Origin: a virus
Direction: 5' to 3' (one strand)
Length of the DNA: 29,346 nucleotides
IMG/VR virus record: IMGVR_UViG_3300043449_001143
Span: 1-29,346 of that record
Positions 7,384 through 15,753 of the stretch are shown piece after piece; position 1 is the first letter of the stretch; each line of letters begins with the position of its first letter. The translations under genes and the position numbers were made by a program. The notes under the pieces are model-generated. The model was not told where the DNA came from and ran no database searches. It saw nothing but the letters and a program-made list of their open reading frames with translations.

Positions 7384-8145
7384 ATGAGCATCAGCGAGAC
7401 GCTCTACACGGCACGGTTTCGCTCTGGCGAGACGATCGAGCGTGGGCGTAACCAGGATCTCACCTGTCCAGTCTACCGTGCGGGTGCGCTCGTCGCGCCG
7501 ATCTCGGGCACGCTCACGGTCTACCGTGCGGATGGGACGGTCGTGGTCAACGCCGCGGCCGTGACCATCACGGGCAGTGTTGCGACCTACGCGCTGCTCG
7601 GGACGGTGACCACGTCGCTCGCGCTCGAGGAGGGCTGGCTTCTGGAGTGGATGCTCCAGATGACGGCCACGATGCAGAACGTCTTTCGCAACGACGGCGC
7701 CCTCGTCCGTCGCACGCTCTACCCGGTCATCACCGACGCAGACCTGTTCCAGCGTCACAGCGACCTTCCGGCGCTGCTCGCGACCGGAGCCACCTCGTAC
7801 CAAAGTTACCTCGACGAAGCTTGGGGTACCCTGACTAATAGGATCGTGGCTCAAGGCCGCAGACCCTATTTGATCATCCAGCCGAGCGCGCTGCGTGACG
7901 CGCACCTCGCGCTGACGCTCCAACTCGTATTCCTCGACTTCCAGACATCAGCCGGTGAGGGCGCTAGGTGGCAAGCCCTTTCCGAGCATTACGGCCGCGC
8001 CTACACCGAGGCGTGGGGCCAGCTCCGTTTCAACTACGACGAGAGCGACGAGAATAAGGTCAACCCGAACACGAAGAAGAGCGGCACCTCGACGGTGTGG
8101 CTCAATGGGCGCGGCGGCTATCCGACCTTCGGTGGCTGGTACTGA
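7384..8145 (+). CDS. Probable head-tail connector or tail-joining protein
   Basis: This is a 253-residue protein with a G-rich ribosome site (AGGGGG) ahead of its ATG. The N-terminal third is a beta-rich domain (LTCPVYRAGALVAPISGTLT, and VYRADGTVVVNAAAVTITG) resembling an immunoglobulin-like or beta-sandwich unit. The remainder is helical (YQSYLDEAWGTLTNRIV, then HLALTLQLVFLDF). Helical adaptor domains of this kind dock beneath the portal in phage connectors. Position between the head genes and the tail terminator candidate supports a head-completion role. The fusion of a beta domain to a helical adaptor is unusual enough that I keep the call general. Confidence 0.65.
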   Translation: MSISETLYTARFRSGETIERGRNQDLTCPVYRAGALVAPISGTLTVYRADGTVVVNAAAVTITGSVATYALLGTVTTSLALEEGWLLEWMLQMTATMQNVFRNDGALVRRTLYPVITDADLFQRHSDLPALLATGATSYQSYLDEAWGTLTNRIVAQGRRPYLIIQPSALRDAHLALTLQLVFLDFQTSAGEGARWQALSEHYGRAYTEAWGQLRFNYDESDENKVNPNTKKSGTSTVWLNGRGGYPTFGGWY

Positions 8146-8588
8146 TGGCGAGCAAGACGGTACGGCAACTGCGCGAGGACGTGACCGCTCGCATCCTCAC
8201 GCTCACGGGATGGAAGGAGTCGCGCGTGGCTCCCGACAATTTTGGTCGGGATGCGGACTCCATCGCACATCGCGCTTTTGCGGTTCTGCCCACATCGACG
8301 GATGACCTGCGCGCCTACCGCGGGCGCCCGGCAGAGGGCCTCCTCGTGGAGACGACGCTCGAGGTGCGCTACTCCTGGCGCCTCGCGCCGAAGGGCATGA
8401 GCGACAGTTACGACGATGCCCTCGATGGAGAGCAGAGCGTGATCAACAAGCTGATGGCCTACGATACGACGTGGCCGCAGTCCTACAAAGTGCAGGTCAT
8501 CAGCACCACGCGCGAAACGTCGGTACTCGGCGAATGGGTCGTAGGTGTGATAACGTTCCGCATCGTCCACACGCTTCCGCTTCAATAG
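8145..8588 (+). CDS. Probable tail terminator or tail-completion protein
   Basis: This is a 147-residue alpha/beta protein. The ATG overlaps the previous stop by one base (TGATG). Secondary structure reads as helix (KTVRQLREDVTARILTLTG), strands (LLVETTLEVRYSWRL), helix (GEQSVINKLMA) and strands (YKVQVISTTRETSV, VVGVITFRIVHTLP). Tail terminators of siphoviruses have about this size and pattern and lie just before the tail tube gene, as here. No sequence signature is decisive, so the assignment depends on order and fold pattern. Confidence 0.6.
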   Translation: MASKTVRQLREDVTARILTLTGWKESRVAPDNFGRDADSIAHRAFAVLPTSTDDLRAYRGRPAEGLLVETTLEVRYSWRLAPKGMSDSYDDALDGEQSVINKLMAYDTTWPQSYKVQVISTTRETSVLGEWVVGVITFRIVHTLPLQ

Positions 8589-8597
8589 GGGGTCCAC

Positions 8598-9095
8598 ATG
8601 GCTATCTCGAGTGTCGTGAAGAACTACCGGGACGGCACGCTGACTTTCAGCGATGCCACTACTCCCACGCCGCTGTCTATGACCGTGCAGTATGAGAGCG
8701 GGGACTTCTCGATCTCCGGTCTCGGTACGCTCCGCGAGACGACGACCTACCTCGACCGCGGGGAGTTCGGGAGCCTCCGAAACACTGCTCGGTCATTCCC
8801 GAGTGGATCCTTCTCGGCGCATTTCACGGACCTGACTGACGCTACCGGCGGCACGCTTTACGATGTCGCGACGATCAGTGGATACTTCGCCTCGATGGTG
8901 TCCACGCTCGGAAGCGCCAGCGATGTCAAGACCTACAAGCTCGTTTGGACCTGTGAGGGGTCCAACTTCGGGGACAGCGGGGATCACGTCCTTACCCTCA
9001 ATGACGTTCACGTTACCGGCGTGGATGTGGCGGAGGGAGACCCCACCTCCTACACGATCAACTTCGTCGTGTACGGAACGATCACGGCCGTCTAA
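8598..9095 (+). CDS. Probable major tail (tube) protein
   Basis: Stacked rings of this protein would form the tail tube. It has 165 residues, an almost all-beta sequence (for example LTFSDATTPTPLSMTVQYES, then TYKLVWTCEG and TYTINFVVYGTITAV), and sits between the tail terminator candidate and the tail chaperone gene. That is the standard place for the tube gene. The ATG has GGGGG just upstream. A strong terminator-like hairpin follows, as expected for the second most abundant structural protein. Confidence 0.75.
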   Translation: MAISSVVKNYRDGTLTFSDATTPTPLSMTVQYESGDFSISGLGTLRETTTYLDRGEFGSLRNTARSFPSGSFSAHFTDLTDATGGTLYDVATISGYFASMVSTLGSASDVKTYKLVWTCEGSNFGDSGDHVLTLNDVHVTGVDVAEGDPTSYTINFVVYGTITAV

Positions 9096-9123
9096 CCCCG
9101 CACGGGATAGCATCCCATGCCCG

Positions 9124-9158
9124 ACGCCCCCCGTGCTACATGGTGCGGGGGGCGTTTC
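9124..9158 (+). terminator. Intrinsic terminator-like hairpin after the tail tube gene
   Basis: ACGCCCCCC (9124-9132) pairs perfectly with GGGGGGCGT (9147-9155). Four further pairs, GTGC with GTGC including two G-T pairs, close a 6-base loop. TTTC follows directly. The stem is very stable, but the T tract is short, so leaky termination that lowers downstream tail gene expression is more likely than a full stop. Confidence 0.65.
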
Positions 9159-9175
9159 ACGTCGAAGGAGGAAGG

Positions 9176-9532
9176 ATGGAAGTCACTCTCGGGAAGCACA
9201 AGGTCACGCTCAAGAAGCCGGCGTCGTTCATGTCGGCGCGCGAGGTCACCATCGCCGTGGGCGTTAGCGCCCTGCGCGGTCTAGGTGCGGCGCTCGGCGT
9301 GTGCTGGGCGAGCAAGCCGCTCAAGGCCACGCTAGCCGGATGCAAGTACGACGCGCTCGCTTACGGTGGCGCTGTCGTGGACGAGCTGGTCGCCCTGGGC
9401 GTGACCGAGGCCGAGATCTACACGGCCGGGAAGGAGGCCCTCGACCTCGTGATCGAGGCCATCCCGCGCGAGCCCGAGGTCGCGACCGTCGAGGGTTTTA
9501 CCGATCCGGAGCCGGAGCCCTCGACGCCGTAG
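9176..9532 (+). CDS. Tail assembly chaperone, short form (G-type)
   Basis: This 118-residue protein is the unshifted product of a tail chaperone pair. In siphoviruses such as lambda, the short and long forms bind the tape measure protein during tail assembly and are not in the finished tail. The ATG at 9176 follows AAGGAGGAAGG. The sequence begins with strands (MEVTLGKHKVTLKKPASF) and is then helical (REVTIAVGVSALRGLGAALG, then EAEIYTAGKEALDLVIEAIP), ending in an acidic Pro-rich tail (TDPEPEPSTP). Location between the tube gene and the tape measure region and the slippery site near its end support the call. Confidence 0.85.
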   Translation: MEVTLGKHKVTLKKPASFMSAREVTIAVGVSALRGLGAALGVCWASKPLKATLAGCKYDALAYGGAVVDELVALGVTEAEIYTAGKEALDLVIEAIPREPEVATVEGFTDPEPEPSTP

Positions 9533-9726
9533 CCCTCGAGATCGGGCTCACGTTCTGCGGCGATCCTGACGCGTTCTATTCGTGGACACGCGACCAGCAA
9601 GAGCGCGTCCTCGCGTGGTGGCGCGTCAAGCACACGCCGCCGCCGAAGCCTCAACGCGGGAAGCCGCGCGAAGGTGATAGTATGTCCCCCGAGGCGCGAG
9701 CCTTCTGGGGGATCGGTGGCGGGTAA
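9176..9726 (+). CDS. Tail assembly chaperone, long form made by -1 frameshift (GT-type)
   Basis: Ribosomes that slip back one base at GGGTTTT (9493-9499) would read 108 codons of the short form and then continue in the -1 frame from 9499 to the TAA at 9724-9726. This gives a protein of about 183 residues. The added part (YRSGAGALDAVALEIGLTFC, then DPDAFYSWTRDQQERVLAWW, then a basic Pro-rich section) has the look of the T-type domain, including the DPDAFYSW...QERVLAWW helix. The downstream frame has no suitable start of its own, which fits expression only as a fusion. The frame arithmetic agrees exactly with a -1 shift. Confidence 0.85.
9493..9499 (+). other. Programmed -1 frameshift site GGGTTTT
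   Basis: In the reading frame of the short chaperone the bases read GAG-GGT-TTT-ACC, so GGGTTTT has the ideal X XXY YYZ form. After the slip, GGT re-pairs on GGG and TTT on TTT. About 15 bases downstream, GAGCCC (9515-9520) can pair with GGGCTC (9544-9549), with a possible inner CTCGA/TCGAG stem. This might stimulate the slip; the structure is a guess. Confidence 0.85.
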
Positions 9727-10363
9727 GAAGATCACGGTAGGTCGAGCGACTACTGCCATCGGGCCGGAACTCGACCGCGCAGTGGATCAACTCATCCGCG
9801 ACCTCGCGGGTGACGTGGTCGAAGTCATCGAGGGTATCGCCGAAGGTCTTGCCGAGAACGCGCGCAAAAAGTGGTATGAAAACGTGAGGAAACGCACGGG
9901 CAAGTCTGGCGCTGGCAACGACTACCGCCTTGAGGTGCGTGGCGATTCCATCAGGGGCGTCATCTTCAACGATGCCAAGCAGGGAATGAAAGACCCAAAG
10001 ACGCAGGGCATGATGCGCCGTACATGGATCGAGGGCAGCTACGCCTACTTTGTGCATCGCCCTGGTCCATTGTCGACGCAGCTTCAACGTCTGAACATGG
10101 AAGAATACAGGGAGGTCATGAAGTACTACCGAGCCACGGGACGCATACCCGAAGGCATGGTAGCCACTGCCATGACCGACAAGCTCGGAAGGAACCGGCC
10201 TGTCGGCGTGTCCAAGAATGTCCCGAATCCAGATCGGTTTGACGGGAAAAACCTATGGAAACTGCTCGTGCTAGACCCTAGCAAGCAGGCGATCAAGGTC
10301 AGCCTAAGCGACCTTGATAAGGCGATGACGGCAAGTGGGAAGCGATTCGCAAAGGGGGTCTAG
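9716..10363 (+). CDS. Tail-region protein of unknown function
   Basis: This is a 215-residue protein. GTG at 9716 is preferred (VAGKKITVGRA) because GGGGG at about 9706-9710 lies upstream and overlap with the chaperone is only 11 bases. A GTG at 9674 would add 14 residues. The N-terminal half is helical and charged (ELDRAVDQLIRDLAGDVVEV, then AEGLAENARKKWYENVRKR). The rest mixes strands with a Tyr-rich helix (MEEYREVMKYYRATG). It loosely recalls the HK97 gp10-type head-tail proteins, yet its position after the chaperone genes is atypical for that group. It ends directly at the tape measure start. Confidence 0.7.
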   Translation: MAGKKITVGRATTAIGPELDRAVDQLIRDLAGDVVEVIEGIAEGLAENARKKWYENVRKRTGKSGAGNDYRLEVRGDSIRGVIFNDAKQGMKDPKTQGMMRRTWIEGSYAYFVHRPGPLSTQLQRLNMEEYREVMKYYRATGRIPEGMVATAMTDKLGRNRPVGVSKNVPNPDRFDGKNLWKLLVLDPSKQAIKVSLSDLDKAMTASGKRFAKGV

Positions 10364-12445
10364 ATGGCTACCGCAGAACTTACCGTCAGCGCCAACCTCT
10401 CGGGGCTGCGTCAGCAGCTGGAGAGCATCCCCGGCCTGACGGCAGAGCAAGCGCGGCTCATGACGGCCGAGCTAAACAAGAGCATCCGCGCGAGCGAGCG
10501 TGCGGCGAAGGCTGCGGCCGATGCCAGCAAGCGGGCAATGGCTAGCGCCTCTGAGAGCGCGCGTGAGGCGGCTGCGGACGTTGGCAAGGTCGGAGATCGC
10601 TTCGGGACCGTAGGCTCCTCTGCGGGCAAACTAGCGGGCGCTCTGTCGATGCTGGGGCCGGCGCTCGGCGACAGTGCGCGGAACGTGGCCGACCTCGCGG
10701 ACGTGGGCGAGGTGGGTGCGCTGGCGTTCGAGGGCTTCGGTGCGGTGCTACTCCCGCTGACGGCTACGCTCGCACTCTTCGCTGCCGGGCTGGCACCCAT
10801 CGGCGAACTCATTGTCGAGGAACAGCGACGGGCAGAGGCGACTGCTGCGGCACTCAAGAAGTACGAGGCGGCGACCGCCGCTGCCGAGGCTGCGAACACG
10901 AAGTTCGCGACAAGCCTCTCTGGCGTGAACGATTACGTGCGGATCGCTACAGGTCTAGAGTCGCTCGCGGCGCAGAGCGCCCGAAAGCGTGGCGAGGCTC
11001 TCCGCGCAGAGGCCGACGCGCAGATGGAGGCCACGAGGGCGCAGATCGCAAGCGCCGACGAGTTCCTCGCTCTGCGAAAGGTCGAACAGGATGCGATCAC
11101 CACGCGCATCCTTCTCGGAAAGGCGACCGAGGAAGAGGTCGCGAAGCTCGCAACGCTCGGTCCCGAGATCGAGGCTATCAACGCCGCCCAGGCTCGCCGT
11201 CGTGCGCGTCTGGAGGAGGTCAACGCATCGACCGAGGACAGTATCGAGTTCATGCGTCTCGAGGCCGAGGCCATCGATCAGGTCGCCCGCAACGACAAGC
11301 GCGAAGCCGAGGCGAAGGCCGCACGCGAGAAGGCGTCGCGGGCGCATGCTGCGGCGCTTGAGGTCGAGGCAGAGAAGCAGCGCGAACTAGACGCTATTCG
11401 CGCACGGGCACAGTCCGTCATCGACTCTGAACTGACGCAGGCAGGTCGCATCATCGAGCAGCAGCGTGAACTCCGCGCCCAGTTGGAGAAGAACCCTGCC
11501 GCGTTCGGAGCAGTGACGGCGGCAATCGCCGTGCTCGATCGCCAACTCGAGGCGCTGGATGATCAGGAGATCGACGCCTACCTGAAGCGTCAGGCCGATG
11601 CGGCGAAGGAACTTCAGACGGCGTTTGAGGCGCTGATCCCGCCCGAGGTTCCGACCCGTCAAGAGCAGTTCGCCACGCTGACCGATCAGGTCACCGAGGC
11701 GATGCGTAACGGGACGATCACCTTCGAGGACTACCAGAAGAAACTCAAGCAGATCCAAGAGGCACAGGAGGAGACTTTCAGCCTCGAGGCTCTCGCCGCT
11801 TTTTTCGACGGAGTGCGGTCCAAGACCTCGCAGATGTTCTCGGACTTGAGCGCAGTAAGCGAGTACTACACCGAGCAGTCGAACGAGAAGGTCAAGGAGG
11901 CCGTCGCGGCGCGCAAGTCGCTCGGTAAGGACGCCACCGAGGACGAGAGGAAGCAAGCCAAGCAGCGCGTCGAGGACGCGAAGGACGCGGCGCGCAAGGC
12001 GTTCGAGGTCAATAAGGCGCTTCAGATCGCGCAGATCGTCGTGAACACGGCAGCAGCGGCTACTCAGGCGGCGGCAGCGGTGCCTCCTCCATTCAACATC
12101 CCGCTTGTCGCAGCGGCGATCGCTGCCGGTGCCGTGCAGTACGCGAAGGTGCAGAGCACGCAGCCGAAGTTCCACGCTGGCGGGCTCATCGGCCAGCCGG
12201 ATGAGCAGACCGCGATCGTGCGCCGCGGCGAAGCTGTGCTCAACCCGATGGGGCGCAGTCTCCTCGGCGACGACACCATCCGCGCAGCGAACGCCGGTAT
12301 GGGCAGCGGGTCCGGCGGTCATGCTGTGCAGGTCGTGTACAAGCACAAGTCCTTTGACTACTTCGTGCGCGATCACCTGCGAACGAACGCGACCCTTCCG
12401 CGTGCGTTAAACGCTGGGCGTAGGCTCGGGCAGAGGGGAGGCTGA
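10364..12445 (+). CDS. Tail tape measure protein
   Basis: The tape measure spans the tail tube, sets its length and is ejected ahead of the DNA. This 693-residue protein is Ala-rich and almost entirely helical, with long charged coiled coils (about residues 195-345 and 480-560). A hydrophobic stretch lies near residues 127-146 (AVLLPLTATLALFAAGL). A second hydrophobic segment is near 565-600. The C-terminus carries FHAGGLIGQPDEQTAIVRRG followed by EAVLNPMG, a frequent tape measure ending. By the rule of about 1.5 angstrom per residue, the tail would be roughly 100 nm long. It follows the chaperone pair, as expected. Confidence 0.92.
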   Translation: MATAELTVSANLSGLRQQLESIPGLTAEQARLMTAELNKSIRASERAAKAAADASKRAMASASESAREAAADVGKVGDRFGTVGSSAGKLAGALSMLGPALGDSARNVADLADVGEVGALAFEGFGAVLLPLTATLALFAAGLAPIGELIVEEQRRAEATAAALKKYEAATAAAEAANTKFATSLSGVNDYVRIATGLESLAAQSARKRGEALRAEADAQMEATRAQIASADEFLALRKVEQDAITTRILLGKATEEEVAKLATLGPEIEAINAAQARRRARLEEVNASTEDSIEFMRLEAEAIDQVARNDKREAEAKAAREKASRAHAAALEVEAEKQRELDAIRARAQSVIDSELTQAGRIIEQQRELRAQLEKNPAAFGAVTAAIAVLDRQLEALDDQEIDAYLKRQADAAKELQTAFEALIPPEVPTRQEQFATLTDQVTEAMRNGTITFEDYQKKLKQIQEAQEETFSLEALAAFFDGVRSKTSQMFSDLSAVSEYYTEQSNEKVKEAVAARKSLGKDATEDERKQAKQRVEDAKDAARKAFEVNKALQIAQIVVNTAAAATQAAAAVPPPFNIPLVAAAIAAGAVQYAKVQSTQPKFHAGGLIGQPDEQTAIVRRGEAVLNPMGRSLLGDDTIRAANAGMGSGSGGHAVQVVYKHKSFDYFVRDHLRTNATLPRALNAGRRLGQRGG

Positions 12446-12447
12446 TC

Positions 12448-15400
12448 ATGGCTAACGCCGTTACCGTCAACGCTCTGCGAGGCATCCTCGTCCACGACGA
12501 GCGCATCAATGCGGCGTCCTTCAATGAGCCGCTCTCGACGCTCTCACAGGCTGGCCCGCGCCCAGGCGTACCGGTCCCCACGCGCGCGACCGACATGGTC
12601 CTCGAGGCGAGCGGCGACAGTTTCGAGGGCAGCACCATCACGGTGCAGACGGTGCGAGCCGGCGGCGTGTCGGCATCCCCTGACGGCGAGATCGAGCCGG
12701 GTGCCTTCGCGATGCGGACGAACGGGCTGAACTGGCTGGGCTGGAATGGTCCGCTCGTGTTCTCCGGGTGGAGCCCCCTGCACACATTCGCTTCGGGCGG
12801 TGCTGCGAACCAGTACGGCAACATGCACGCGGTGCACACCGACGATGGGACGATGCTCACGACGGCGCAGCGGTTCACGTCTGCCGGGTCGATCCGCAAC
12901 CTCGTCGTGCTTCGCACAGTCGGCTCCACCACGACGACGGTTGTCGTGGACACACAGGCCGCGGCGCTCGTGGCGTACTGCCCCACGCTCGTCAAGCTCC
13001 CCGAGGGTCGTCTCCTTCTGCTCTCCACGAAGGCCGTGACCGGCGGGCAGTACACGATCCGCGCGTGGATCTCGACGGACGACGGCGCGACGTGGACGCG
13101 CAGTGCGGACAGCGTGATCCGCGACGAGCTCGACGGCGCCGTGGTGGTCCCGCGCCGACTGCGTGCGGCGTACAGCAACGGTCAGATCCTCATGTTGCTC
13201 GCCTTCCGCGACACGTCGGCGGCGGTGGCTGACTCGTTCCGGCACTACGCGAGCGCGGACCTCGGGGCATCCTTCGCCCTCGTGCAGAGCGTTGACAACA
13301 CGACCGCAGCTAACGACTACACGGGCGGCGTTCACGACATCGTGGCCACGCCCTCCGGGACGTTCCTCGTCGTGTTCTGCGCCTCGTCGCGCAGTGCTCC
13401 ATACGACTACGGCGCCAACTCCACGGTGCTGTACAAGGTGCTGCCTTCGGCGTGGGTCGCGTGGCAGACGGTCCTCTCGCAGACGATCACTGGCCTCGGC
13501 TCTCCGAGCGCAAACCTGACAGCGGGCGGGTCGCTCTCGACCAGCACTGAACTCTGTGCCACGCGCGACGAGGACGGCGCCGTCTACGTGTTCGCTCTCG
13601 ACTTCGCGACGAGCCAGCAGACGCAGATCGTGCGGAGCACCTCGGATGTGTTCACCGACTGGGTCGAGGTGGGGCTTCCTTCGGCGACTGTCCCGAACGT
13701 CGCATGGAACTCGGGCGGCTTCGAGTGGATCAGCGGCACGATCTCGGCGTACAACGGCACGCTTCGCCTCGTGTCCTCGTGGGACTCCGCGACGTGGCCG
13801 GGTCAGATTGGGATCACCACGTTCGCCGGCTACTCCACGGCGTGCATGCCTTGGTATCCGGCGACCGAGGCGACCTCGGACAAGCTGCTCGGGTCGCGCC
13901 TTACGTGGCATCCGCACTGGCTCCCCGACTCCGCCGGATGGACGCTCGCGACGGCTGGCGTTCCTACGGTCACGCTCAACGCTGCCGGCTACCTCTCGAT
14001 CGTTAGCCCTGCTGCGGCCGTCAACACGTACACGCAGGCAGGCCCTGCGCTCACGGCGAACCACACGGTGGCAGCGTTCGCCGAGTGGATCGCGACGACG
14101 GATCGCAGCGAGATCCGACTCGCATCGAGCAACGGCACGCAGACCTATGGCATCCGCGTGCGCTGCTCTGGCACGACGGTCGATGTCCTCGACAGCAACG
14201 GCGGGGCCTCGCTCGGGTCGGCTAGCATCACGGCCGGCTCGCGCATCCAGATCCGCGCCTTCCTCGAGAACAACGGAGCCACGGCAAACGCCGTCGTGTA
14301 CCTCGGCACGGGAGCGGGCGGCTTCATCACGCTGCGGCCGTCGAACCGCATCGTGAACGTGAACACGGTCAGCAACGCGGGTGTGACTGCCGCAGGTACC
14401 TCGGTGACGTGGGGGCAGTTCTCGCTCGTCAACCCTGCCGAGTCTCGCTGGTACGGCGTGGGCTGGATGGCGGCGGCGGGTGTGAGCAGCGTGTACAACC
14501 TCACGCTCCCCACCGACCTCCCCGGTCGCCCATTCTCGGCGTACCCGCAAACGCTGGACTACGGCACGCTGGTCCGCGCCGTGGCTGGCCCGACGCTCGC
14601 TGGCGATGAGTGGACGATCACGCCGCGGTATGACTACGCAATCTCGAACGTCCTCGTCAGCGAGGCCCCGTCGCCGCGTCAGTCGTGGCGCTCGGTCGAT
14701 GCGACCCAGCACCAGCTGACGTGGGTCATCGAGACGGGAGCCGGCGCAGTCACTCCGCTGCGTGGGCCTCTCGGGGCGCTCTATCTGGGCGGCGTCAACT
14801 TCAGGACGGCTACCCTTGAGGGTCGGAACGGAGCCGGCGCGTGGGTGAGCCTCGGCGTGATCGACATGGCGGCGCAGAGCCGGCCGCTCAAGTGGGTGCG
14901 TAACGGTACGATCATCGAGCCGGACACGAGCAGCGCCACGAGCGCCGGCTACTTCTGGCCGCACGGCATCCTCCGCGGGGCGCGCTTCGTGCCGGACACG
15001 ACTGCCGTTGCCGGGCTCACGGCGAAGGTGATCTCGAACAGCAGCGAGGGCAACTGGACGAACCAGAGCGGGCGCCGGCTGCGCCTCGATGTGGCGAGCA
15101 CCTCGGGCCTCGGGGCGAGCGGCACGAACGGCGCGATCGTCCACCGGAGCGGACTGCTCGTGTGGAACAACGACCCACGCTACAACGCGTACAGGCTCAC
15201 GATCCCGGCGCAGCACACGGTCGAGGACTACTTCGAAATCGGAACGCTCGTCCTCGGGCACATCCTCGCTTTCGGACGCCGGTACAGCTGGGGGCGCACG
15301 GTGCAGACCTCGCCGAACACGACCCTCACGACGGGTCGAAGCGGCGCACGTCGAGCGCAGAACTTCGGCCCATCGCGCCGGTCTGTAGAGTTTGGGTGGA

Positions 15401-15753
15401 CGGATGGCACCGACCTATCCGCAGTCCGACAGGCTGGACCTGCGGACTACGTCAACGCCGCGGCCTCGGGAGGTGGCGAGGCCGCGGCTACCTGGTTCGA
15501 CGCGCCGCTCTCGATGGAGGGCCTCGTGCGCGAACTCTACGGGAGTCAGACGCCAGTCGTTTACCTCCCGTGGATCGAGCGTCAGGCGCTCGGCACGGTC
15601 TACACGGCGAGCCATCCCGACCTGATGATGTACGGCCGGATCGTTTCCGACGTGAGCATCGAGACGGTACAGGGCGAAGAGTGGATCGCCAGTGGCGAGG
15701 CTAACGGCGAGGTCGTGCGGACCTCGGTGATCCGACTCGAGGAGGAGGTATGA
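12448..15753 (+). CDS. Large tail protein with sialidase-like Asp-box propeller domain
   Basis: This 1101-residue protein follows the tape measure, where distal tail and tip proteins lie. Residues of about 100-470 look like a sialidase-type beta propeller. Two Asp-box motifs (S-x-D-x-G-x-x-W/F) are clear: STDDGATW at 209-216 and SADLGASF at 269-276. Repeated strand segments also fit. A beta-sandwich or lectin-like region follows (about 495-660). The last 350 residues, including WNNDPRYNAYRLTIPAQH and a conserved-looking LVRELYGSQTPVVYLPW section, resemble distal-tail or tip domains. The propeller may bind or degrade surface glycans. I did not find the arginine and FRIP signature needed to claim sialidase activity. 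GGGAGG precedes the ATG. Confidence 0.75.
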   Translation: MANAVTVNALRGILVHDERINAASFNEPLSTLSQAGPRPGVPVPTRATDMVLEASGDSFEGSTITVQTVRAGGVSASPDGEIEPGAFAMRTNGLNWLGWNGPLVFSGWSPLHTFASGGAANQYGNMHAVHTDDGTMLTTAQRFTSAGSIRNLVVLRTVGSTTTTVVVDTQAAALVAYCPTLVKLPEGRLLLLSTKAVTGGQYTIRAWISTDDGATWTRSADSVIRDELDGAVVVPRRLRAAYSNGQILMLLAFRDTSAAVADSFRHYASADLGASFALVQSVDNTTAANDYTGGVHDIVATPSGTFLVVFCASSRSAPYDYGANSTVLYKVLPSAWVAWQTVLSQTITGLGSPSANLTAGGSLSTSTELCATRDEDGAVYVFALDFATSQQTQIVRSTSDVFTDWVEVGLPSATVPNVAWNSGGFEWISGTISAYNGTLRLVSSWDSATWPGQIGITTFAGYSTACMPWYPATEATSDKLLGSRLTWHPHWLPDSAGWTLATAGVPTVTLNAAGYLSIVSPAAAVNTYTQAGPALTANHTVAAFAEWIATTDRSEIRLASSNGTQTYGIRVRCSGTTVDVLDSNGGASLGSASITAGSRIQIRAFLENNGATANAVVYLGTGAGGFITLRPSNRIVNVNTVSNAGVTAAGTSVTWGQFSLVNPAESRWYGVGWMAAAGVSSVYNLTLPTDLPGRPFSAYPQTLDYGTLVRAVAGPTLAGDEWTITPRYDYAISNVLVSEAPSPRQSWRSVDATQHQLTWVIETGAGAVTPLRGPLGALYLGGVNFRTATLEGRNGAGAWVSLGVIDMAAQSRPLKWVRNGTIIEPDTSSATSAGYFWPHGILRGARFVPDTTAVAGLTAKVISNSSEGNWTNQSGRRLRLDVASTSGLGASGTNGAIVHRSGLLVWNNDPRYNAYRLTIPAQHTVEDYFEIGTLVLGHILAFGRRYSWGRTVQTSPNTTLTTGRSGARRAQNFGPSRRSVEFGWTDGTDLSAVRQAGPADYVNAAASGGGEAAATWFDAPLSMEGLVRELYGSQTPVVYLPWIERQALGTVYTASHPDLMMYGRIVSDVSIETVQGEEWIASGEANGEVVRTSVIRLEEEV

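Noticed and set aside
13072-13276. Active sialidase enzyme.
   Set aside because: Asp boxes show the fold type only; the FRIP motif and catalytic arginines could not be identified.
12544-15261. A 905-residue open frame on the minus strand within the large tail gene.
   Set aside because: It mirrors the codon frame of a G+C-rich plus-strand gene, is extremely rich in Arg, Val, Ala and His, and lacks a ribosome site or domain. The plus-strand frame has Asp boxes and coupling to neighbours.
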